A DNA stretch of 8,998 nucleotides from Scatosoma sp045652785. Its GTDB lineage: Bacteria > Bacillota > Clostridia > Christensenellales > Borkfalkiaceae. Position 1 is the first letter of the stretch. Each line of letters starts with the position of its first letter. Where the stretch lies: contig JAZOLF010000092.1 in the NCBI GenBank assembly GCA_045652785.1, forward strand, positions 1 to 8,998, written 5' to 3'. The position numbers were made by a program, and so were the translations under genes. The notes beneath the pieces are model-generated. The model was not told the DNA's origin, searched no databases, and saw only the letters and a list, made by a program, of their open reading frames with translations. This document shows positions 1 through 2,858 of the stretch, piece after piece.

Positions 1-158
1 CCGCGGTAGTTGAACGCTCGAAGTTCCTTTTTCTTGATGAGTTCATAGATACCATTTTTGCCGATGGGAGCGAAACGGCTTGCTTTCATGGGAGTTAAAA
101 TTTCAGGGCAGTTTTTGAACATGCGCTCGAGTTCTTGAATCTTTTCTTCTTTGGTCAT
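1..158 (-). CDS. Excisionase-like helix-turn-helix protein, partial
   Basis: The first 52 codons of a minus-strand gene that runs off the left edge. The protein begins MTKEEKIQELERMF and continues with a segment (PILTPMKASRFAPIGKNG-like, then IYELIKKKELRAF) that has the layout of the winged helix-turn-helix of excisionase/MerR-like small DNA-binding proteins: a helix, a turn around the GKN, a recognition helix, then the start of the wing. The start is chosen because an AAGGAAGA ribosome binding site lies about 8 bases upstream. Such proteins usually assist a tyrosine integrase in excising integrative elements. The neighbouring tRNA-Ser 3' fragment and phased repeats fit this. The integrase itself would lie further left and is not seen. 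It could instead be an unrelated small HTH regulator of the element. Confidence 0.6.
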   Translation of the reverse strand, partial: MTKEEKIQELERMFKNCPEILTPMKASRFAPIGKNGIYELIKKKELRAFNYR

Positions 159-240
159 TTTTTTATCTTCCTTGTTCAAAATTTGCCGATGACGAAACGG
201 AAGAAAAAATGAAGAAAATATGGCTAATTCTGGGGGTGGG

Positions 241-271
241 TTTCTCGCATTTTTCTCGCAATTTTCTCGCA
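241..271. repeat. Three phased direct repeats, candidate recombinase arm sites
   Basis: TTTCTCGCA occurs at 241-249, 252-260 and 263-271, an exact 11-bp period, so all three copies face the same side of the helix. An A-rich run with GCA every 10-11 bases follows (272-300). The position, between an excisionase-like gene and an attachment-site scar, is where arm-type integrase or Xis binding sites sit in tyrosine-recombinase elements. A 10-bp repeat GACGAAACGG also flanks the area at 191-200 and 341-350. The function is inferred. Confidence 0.45.
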
Positions 272-366
272 AAAATGCAAAAAACGTGCAAAAAATGGCA
301 ATTTTTGGGGTAAAAACGCCCACATTTAGGGAGTAATAGGGACGAAACGGGAAATGCCGTCAATTT

Positions 367-420
367 CTTGAAAACTGTTGATGGTAACATCCGGGGGTTC
401 GAATCCCTCTCTCTGCGCCA
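367..420 (+). other. tRNA-Ser(UGA) 3' half: attachment-site scar of an integrated element
   Basis: This reads as tRNA-Ser from the anticodon loop to the 3' end: loop CTTGAAA (367-373, anticodon TGA 369-371), 3' anticodon strand ACTGT, long variable arm with stem GATG/CATC (380-383/388-391), T-arm GGGGG-TTCGAAT-CCCTC (393-409), acceptor strand TCTCTGC, discriminator G and encoded CCA (418-420). Upstream there is no D-arm and no matching 5' acceptor strand (expected GCAGAGA), so the gene is not complete here. The break falls in the anticodon loop, a common crossover point for tyrosine integrases. The intact tRNA-Ser(UGA) should lie beyond the left edge, at the other end of the element. Confidence 0.8.
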
Positions 421-450
421 AAAAGCCGCCCAAAGGGGCGGTTTTGTTTT
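421..450 (+). terminator. Orphaned tRNA-Ser terminator
   Basis: CCGCCC (426-431) pairs with GGGCGG (436-441) around a four-base loop. Flanking A and T runs extend the stem and give the U-tract. It starts immediately after the CCA of the tRNA fragment, as expected for the native tRNA terminator left behind when the element separated it from the 5' half of the gene. Confidence 0.75.
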
Positions 451-477
451 TATTGCAAAAAGTTTTTCCGCTACGTA

Positions 478-506
478 TTGACGATTTTGGTGTAGTGTGG
501 TATAAT
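478..506 (+). promoter_or_regulatory. Near-consensus sigma-A promoter
   Basis: TTGACG (478-483) and TATAAT (501-506) are separated by 17 bp. The predicted start is near 513, giving a leader of about 24 bases to the ATG at 537. Confidence 0.8.
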
Positions 507-536
507 AACGAAAACCATAGATGTGATGGGTGACAA

Positions 537-1148
537 ATGGGGTATCAGGAAAGATTTACGAAAGAAGAAATTGTTGATTTTGAAAACCGACTGCTGGAAT
601 TGATGGGAAAAGCAAGAACAGATTTTTCCGAGCCGTTGTGGGAGAATGGCAACTTTGTGTTCAATGCTTTGCCGTACCTTGATTACAAACACGGATTTTG
701 GGTGGTCGAAGAGTTTATATCCGAAAAACTCTACGATAAGATGTTGATTGTGTGCCATTTGATTGAAAATCTGCGCGCGGCGCATAATTATATCTTCGTA
801 TCGGGGGTATTGAGAAGAGTTCCCGCATCCGCGTGGGCGGATGAAACTTTTTTACACAACGTTGTATGCGCGGACATTACGGCGATAGAATATATCCCTG
901 ACGAATTTAAAACGGCGGGGGTTATTATGAATGCCATCTATCAAGTGCCTAAGCAGGAAGACTTCTATGAAGAATGCTACGCAGGCAGATACATAGATAT
1001 TATCGGCTGGGTGCCTGTATGCTTGTGGGAAGATGGCGACTTTGTGGAAGGGTTAAAAAAGGAATTTACCAAAGTGTATGGCTATATCCAACGAGAAAAA
1101 GACCTGGAAAGGGTGCTTGCGGCGGTGGATAAAAAGTTGGGTTTATAA
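537..1148 (+). CDS. Uncharacterised 203-aa protein
   Basis: I do not recognise a firm family. The protein is soluble, acidic and aromatic-rich, with no signal peptide or membrane span. It contains short repeated units in which a hydrophobic residue plus Pro precedes a Trp or Phe, then an acidic turn and a helix. Examples are VPASAW...DETFLHNVV (about 95-110), IPDEF...VIMNAI (about 120-134) and VPVCLW...GDFVEGL (about 159-173). This layout is reminiscent of DUF4116-type helical repeats (x-x-D-x-x-F-V), but the match is weak. The ribosome binding site is poor (GGGTGA close to the ATG), while the promoter 30 bases upstream is excellent. It is the first gene on the chromosomal side of the element scar, so it may be either host or older accessory DNA. 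Confidence 0.75.
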   Translation: MGYQERFTKEEIVDFENRLLELMGKARTDFSEPLWENGNFVFNALPYLDYKHGFWVVEEFISEKLYDKMLIVCHLIENLRAAHNYIFVSGVLRRVPASAWADETFLHNVVCADITAIEYIPDEFKTAGVIMNAIYQVPKQEDFYEECYAGRYIDIIGWVPVCLWEDGDFVEGLKKEFTKVYGYIQREKDLERVLAAVDKKLGL

Positions 1149-1165
1149 GGGGCGTAAAGGAACAA

Positions 1166-1192
1166 ATGGACGAAACGTCCATCAAAATATAA
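1166..1192 (+). other. Inverted repeat overlapping an 8-codon mini-ORF
   Basis: ATGGACG (1166-1172) and CGTCCAT (1176-1182) form a perfect 7-bp inverted repeat with an AAA centre. The same ATG, preceded by AAAGGA, opens an 8-codon frame (MDETSIKI, stop at 1190-1192) that ends just before the ribosome binding site of the next gene. No T-run follows, so this is not a classic terminator. It could be an operator, an mRNA hairpin or a leader peptide. It could also be chance. Confidence 0.35.
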
Positions 1193-1208
1193 AAAAGGAG
1201 AAGGAAAG

Positions 1209-1427
1209 ATGGGAAGATTGCCTGTTATGCAAAGTGCAAGATGGTGCGCGAATTGCGCATTTTGGGCTGGAGAAAGAACGATTGACGGATTTTTCGGGCG
1301 CGCGGAAGTGGATCAAAACTGCCAAGCGAAGGGAAAGTGTTTGAATATGAAAGGGTATTACAACCAACCTTGTCACTGGCAAACCACCTGCCCTGGTTTT
1401 ACCAGGCATCCCGCAATCAAAGGATAA
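1209..1427 (+). CDS. Small cysteine-rich protein, 72 aa
   Basis: A good ribosome binding site (AAGGAGAAGGA) precedes the ATG and a terminator follows the stop. The protein has six cysteines in pairs: CANC (13-16), CQAKGKC (about 38-44), then single cysteines in PCHW and TTCPGF near the C-terminus. The arrangement suggests one zinc-binding or disulfide-stabilised fold. There is no signal peptide, so cytosolic metal binding is more likely. I do not know a named family, and no function can be assigned. It lies 60 bases after the 203-aa gene and probably shares its promoter. Confidence 0.7.
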   Translation: MGRLPVMQSARWCANCAFWAGERTIDGFFGRAEVDQNCQAKGKCLNMKGYYNQPCHWQTTCPGFTRHPAIKG

Positions 1428-1431
1428 TGCT

Positions 1432-1466
1432 AAAAACAAAAAAGCCGCCCACTCGGGCGGTTTTTG
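1432..1466 (+). terminator. Intrinsic terminator
   Basis: CCGCCC (1445-1450), loop ACTC, GGGCGG (1455-1460), then TTTTT. The A-run on the left side (1432-1443) could let it also stop transcription arriving on the minus strand. The stem is the same as in the terminator at 421-450. Confidence 0.85.
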
Positions 1467-1508
1467 TATTGTGCGTTGCAAAAAGATGAAAAAGGCGGTG
1501 AATAAGAT

Positions 1509-1589
1509 AAAAAAATAACACGGGATTGCTCCCGTGTTCGCGCGCAATCGCGCATTAACCGACTTACAAGGTGCACAGCACCTATGCGC
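1509..1589 (-). ncRNA. Array unit G: predicted small RNA, ~81 nt
   Basis: The last unit of the array. Its start is predicted at about 1589 from the promoter at 1596-1624. Near the 5' end is a hairpin AGGTGC-TGT-GCACCT (1583-1569), identical to unit F. A single-stranded linker TTGTAAGTCGG follows, then a GC-only hairpin GCGC-GATT-GCGC (1553-1542). Last comes a 9-bp terminator stem, AACACGGGA (1538-1530) with TCCCGTGTT (1525-1517), closed by a GCAA tetraloop and followed by a U-tract (1515-1509). There is no open frame with a ribosome binding site. The function is unknown, and the family is not recognised. Confidence 0.65.
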
Positions 1590-1604
1590 ATTATTAGTAT
1601 ATGC
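1560..1604 (-). repeat. 45-bp direct repeat, copy 2
   Basis: Identical to 1699-1743. It covers the -10 element, start site and 5' hairpin of unit G. The two copies are 139 bp apart. Confidence 0.9.
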
Positions 1605-1624
1605 GATAATTCGCGAAAAGTCAA
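1596..1624 (-). promoter_or_regulatory. Promoter of array unit G
   Basis: On the minus strand, TTGACT (1624-1619), 17 bp, TATACT (1601-1596). Class I of the array promoters: it is preceded by the sequence ATTTGTCTTTTTGAAAAA that also precedes the promoters of units B and E. Confidence 0.8.
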
Positions 1625-1645
1625 GCGTTTTTCAAAAAGACAAAT

Positions 1646-1728
1646 AAAAAGAACGAGTTCAGGCGGTTAAGATCCGCTAACATTAACTCGTTCGTTGGCG
1701 ACTTACAAGGTGCACAGCACCTATGCGC
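1646..1728 (-). ncRNA. Array unit F: predicted small RNA, ~83 nt
   Basis: Predicted start is about 1728. The 5' hairpin AGGTGC-TGT-GCACCT (1722-1708) and the linker are the same as in unit G. The 3' half is a long hairpin, GAACGAGTT (1693-1685) with AACTCGTTC (1659-1651), 9 perfect pairs followed by UUUUU. Its large loop holds the 19-nt core GTTAGCGGATCTTAACCGC (1681-1663), which recurs in unit E with compensating changes. The closing stem plus U-run acts as the terminator, so the core is presented in the terminator loop. No protein-coding potential is seen. Confidence 0.7.
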
Positions 1729-1743
1729 ATTATTAGTATATGC
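1699..1743 (-). repeat. 45-bp direct repeat, copy 1
   Basis: Identical to 1560-1604. It covers the -10 element, start site and 5' hairpin of unit F. Sequence on either side differs between the copies, so a promoter/5' module has been joined to two different RNA bodies. Confidence 0.9.
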
Positions 1744-1763
1744 AATAATTTCAAAAAAGTCAA
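1735..1763 (-). promoter_or_regulatory. Promoter of array unit F
   Basis: On the minus strand, TTGACT (1763-1758), 17 bp, TATACT (1740-1735). Class II upstream sequence (TTTTTTGTAAAAACCTA), shared with unit D and different from units B, E and G. Confidence 0.8.
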
Positions 1764-1792
1764 TAGGTTTTTACAAAAAAATTAAAAAAATG

Positions 1793-1838
1793 AAAAACCG
1801 CGTCGGTGCAGGCAAAACGGGAAACAAAAACACCGACG
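1793..1838 (-). terminator. Second terminator-like hairpin after unit E
   Basis: CGTCGGTG (1838-1831) pairs perfectly with CACCGACG (1808-1801), followed by CGG and TTTTT (1797-1793). No promoter lies between it and the end of unit E, so it is a backup terminator or the 3' remnant of a lost unit. The CGACGCGGTTTTT end is the same as the terminator end of unit D. Confidence 0.6.
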
Positions 1839-1850
1839 AAAAAGGGCAAC

Positions 1851-1923
1851 AAAAAAATAGGCAAGCCACGCGGTTGAGATCCGCCAACTCTGACAAGCCT
1901 ATTTTTTGCAACCTTTCGGCTAC
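1851..1923 (-). ncRNA. Array unit E: predicted small RNA, ~73 nt
   Basis: Predicted start is at G1923, from which a hairpin begins at once: GTAGCC-GAAA-GGTTGC (1923-1908), with a GNRA tetraloop. Then AAAAAATAGGC (1907-1897) pairs with GCCTATTTTTT (1862-1852), 11 bp, merging into the terminal U-run. The enclosed loop holds the core GTTGGCGGATCTCAACCGC (1888-1870). Compared with unit F, the core differs at two positions only, and G-C replaces A-T in the GTTR/YAAC stem. The design (5' hairpin, then core in a terminator loop) is the same as in unit F although the flanks differ. The function is unknown. Confidence 0.7.
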
Positions 1924-1929
1924 ATTATT

Positions 1930-1958
1930 AGTATATGCGATAATTTGCGAAAAGTCAA
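1930..1958 (-). promoter_or_regulatory. Promoter of array unit E
   Basis: On the minus strand, TTGACT (1958-1953), 17 bp, TATACT (1935-1930). Class I upstream sequence, running directly on from the U-tract of unit D. Confidence 0.8.
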
Positions 1959-1980
1959 GTATTTTTTCAAAAAGACAAAT

Positions 1981-2052
1981 AAAAAACCGCGTCGGCTGTT
2001 AAGCAGGGCGCGGGGGGAACGCTCTAAGTGCACGTTCCTTGACATAAGAGTC
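1981..2052 (-). ncRNA. Array unit D: predicted small RNA, ~72 nt
   Basis: Predicted start is about 2052. The first clear hairpin is GGAACG (2038-2033) with CGTTCC (2021-2016). The terminator stem is CCGCG (2013-2009) with CGCGG (1991-1987), holding an inner CTG/CAG pairing, and ends in UUUUUU (1986-1981). The stems are GC-rich, unlike units A, B and E. No open frame or ribosome binding site is seen. The family is not recognised. Confidence 0.6.
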
Positions 2053-2058
2053 AATTAC

Positions 2059-2087
2059 ATTATATGCAATAATTTCAAAAAAGTCAA
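2059..2087 (-). promoter_or_regulatory. Promoter of array unit D
   Basis: On the minus strand, TTGACT (2087-2082), 17 bp, TATAAT (2064-2059). Class II upstream sequence, as in unit F. Confidence 0.8.
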
Positions 2088-2106
2088 TAGGTTTTTACAA
2101 AAAAAC

Positions 2107-2260
2107 AAAAAATCGCCGATCTAAAAAAGAACGGCGATTCGCAAAGATAGGATTAGTCCACCTATCTCAATGCCACAATTTTGGTGGCGGGTGCACGGTA
2201 TTTCAACCGTACCTGCATGCTACCCTGAGGGTAGTGGTGTTCTTCACAAGTAGAAGACCA
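2107..2260 (-). ncRNA. Array unit C: predicted multi-hairpin RNA, ~154 nt
   Basis: The largest unit, with a predicted start at about 2260. In order it can fold into: GGT-CTTC...GAAG-AAC-ACC (about 2258-2235); CTACCC-TCA-GGGTAG (2233-2219); a hairpin with ACGGT-TGAAAT-ACCGT, extended by GGT/ACC around a GC bulge (about 2214-2191); GCCAC/GTGGC (about 2187-2171); AGATAGG/CCTATCT (about 2167-2145) with TGGACTAAT in the loop; and the terminator AATCGCCG (2139-2132) with CGGCGATT (2118-2111) plus UUUU. Six stems in about 150 nt, with little linker, indicate a structured RNA. It lacks the SRP, tmRNA, RNase P and T-box signature motifs that I know. No gene follows within reach, so it is unlikely to be a cis-riboswitch. 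Confidence 0.65.
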
Positions 2261-2265
2261 TTTAT

Positions 2266-2294
2266 ATAGTAGCATAAACAAAAAACGAAGTCAA
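2266..2294 (-). promoter_or_regulatory. Promoter of array unit C
   Basis: On the minus strand, TTGACT (2294-2289), 17 bp, TACTAT (2271-2266). Its upstream sequence fits neither class I nor class II. Confidence 0.7.
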
Positions 2295-2319
2295 GGGATT
2301 TTATAAAGGGTTATGAAAT

Positions 2320-2384
2320 AAAAAAAGATTTGCATTCCCGTCCTTTCGACTATGCCTTGCAAAACAAGGTCAATGCAAATCTAT
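2320..2384 (-). ncRNA. Array unit B: predicted small RNA, ~65 nt
   Basis: Predicted start is about 2384. AGATTTGCATT (2382-2372) pairs perfectly with AATGCAAATCT (2336-2326), 11 bp, followed by a U-run (2326-2320). Enclosed are two hairpins, CCTTG/CAAGG (2369-2355) and GTC-GAAAG-GAC (2350-2340), giving a compact three-way junction whose closing stem is also the terminator. Almost the whole transcript is paired. There is no room for a reading frame with a ribosome binding site. The function is unknown. Confidence 0.7.
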
Positions 2385-2390
2385 GTATCA

Positions 2391-2419
2391 ATTATATGTA
2401 ATAATTCGCAAAAAGTCAA
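2391..2419 (-). promoter_or_regulatory. Promoter of array unit B
   Basis: On the minus strand, TTGACT (2419-2414), 17 bp, TATAAT (2396-2391). Class I upstream sequence (ATTTGCCTTTTTGAAAAA). Confidence 0.85.
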
Positions 2420-2440
2420 GCATTTTTCAAAAAGGCAAAT

Positions 2441-2476
2441 AAAAAAACACGTCAGCGCAGGAGTAGGGAGAACGTG
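2441..2476 (-). terminator. Second terminator-like hairpin after unit A
   Basis: CACGT (2476-2472) pairs with ACGTG (2452-2448) around a 19-base loop and is followed by UUUUUUU (2447-2441). No promoter separates it from unit A. It is a backup terminator or remnant unit, comparable to the hairpin at 1793-1838. Confidence 0.5.
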
Positions 2477-2504
2477 CCAAAAATAACTATTTAGAAAAAA
2501 AGGC

Positions 2505-2576
2505 AAAAAAAATAGCAACGAAGTGCCAAACGCTTAAAAAGCAGAAGCCAGGACTTTCAAAAAGTCGTCGTTGCTA
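2505..2576 (-). ncRNA. Array unit A: predicted small RNA, ~72 nt
   Basis: The first array unit after the tRNA, with a predicted start at about 2575. The closing stem is AAATAGCAACGA (2579-2568) with TCGTTGCTATTT (2521-2510); the part inside the transcript is about 8 pairs, followed by a U-run of eight (2512-2505). Inside are hairpins GACTTT-TTG-AAAGTC (2566-2552) and GCTT-TTT-AAGC (2542-2532). The three-way-junction layout with a terminator as closing stem is the same as in unit B, but the sequence is unrelated. The function is unknown. Confidence 0.65.
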
Positions 2577-2581
2577 TTTGC

Positions 2582-2611
2582 AGTATAGCATAGAAAAAAT
2601 GTAAAAGTCAA
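2582..2611 (-). promoter_or_regulatory. Promoter of array unit A
   Basis: On the minus strand, TTGACT (2611-2606), 18 bp, TATACT (2587-2582). Confidence 0.75.
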
Positions 2612-2640
2612 GCATTTTTTTCAAAAAATCGTATGAAAAC

Positions 2641-2670
2641 AAAAAAAGGATATGCCGTAAAGCATATCCC
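2641..2670 (-). terminator. Terminator of tRNA-Ser(GGA)
   Basis: On the minus strand, GGATATGC (2669-2662) pairs with GCATATCC (2655-2648), followed by UUUUUUU (2647-2641), seven bases after the tRNA 3' end. Confidence 0.85.
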
Positions 2671-2677
2671 TTTTTTG

Positions 2678-2767
2678 TGGCGCAGAGAAGAGGATTTGAA
2701 CCTCCGGTTACATTCCTGCAACACACGATTTCCAATCGTGCTCCTTAAACCACTCAGACATCTCTGC
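2678..2767 (-). tRNA. tRNA-Ser(GGA)
   Basis: A complete 90-nt class II tRNA with encoded CCA (2680-2678). Acceptor GCAGAGA/TCTCTGC; D-arm; anticodon stem CACGA/TCGTG with loop TTGGAAA, anticodon GGA; long variable arm (TGTTGCAGGAATGTAACC), as required for Ser; T-arm GGAGG-TTCAAAT-CCTCT; discriminator G. A 7-bp hairpin GGCTTTC/GAAAGCC lies in its 5' leader (2790-2773), between the start site and the tRNA. Its acceptor strand is the same as that of the tRNA-Ser(UGA) fragment at 367-420, but the anticodon and variable arm differ, so it is not the partner attachment site. Confidence 0.95.
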
Positions 2768-2795
2768 AAGTAGGCTTTCCGTTGAAAGCCATATT

Positions 2796-2824
2796 ATATT
2801 ACTGTATTTTTTCAAAAAAGGCAA
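2796..2824 (-). promoter_or_regulatory. Promoter of tRNA-Ser(GGA)
   Basis: On the minus strand, TTGCCT (2824-2819), 17 bp, TAATAT (2801-2796), with a predicted start near 2789 at the foot of the leader hairpin. The sequence CGCTTG around the -35 element matches the array promoters. Confidence 0.65.
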
Positions 2825-2858
2825 GCGTTTTTACCGTGTTTTCAAAAACTTTTTTATT

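Noticed and set aside
163..390. Minus-strand 75-codon reading frame
   Set aside because: It crosses the tRNA-Ser fragment and the phased repeats and has no ribosome binding site.
1790..2124. Plus-strand reading frames of 70 and 72 codons
   Set aside because: They consist of the repeated promoter DNA read backwards, have no good ribosome binding site and are low in complexity. The resemblance between the two peptides only reflects the repeated minus-strand promoters.
2107..2260. Unit C as SRP, 6S, tmRNA, T-box or a riboswitch
   Set aside because: I looked for the SRP GGTCAGG/GGAAGCAGC region, the tmRNA tRNA-like end, the T-box AGGGTGG motif and common riboswitch cores, and found none. No gene lies downstream.
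1509..2260. The array as a CsrA sponge (GGA motifs in loops)
   Set aside because: GGA occurs in the loops of C, E and F, but not consistently in A, B, D or G, and only once per RNA. This is too weak to claim.
1560..2420. Possible CRISPR array
   Set aside because: The repeats contain -35 and -10 elements, have irregular spacing (about 140-330 bp) and separate terminator-ended units. They are promoters, not CRISPR repeats.
2678..2767. tRNA-Ser(GGA) as the partner attachment site of the 367-420 scar
   Set aside because: The anticodon loop and variable arm differ between the two, and the orientation is opposite. The scar derives from a UGA tRNA.
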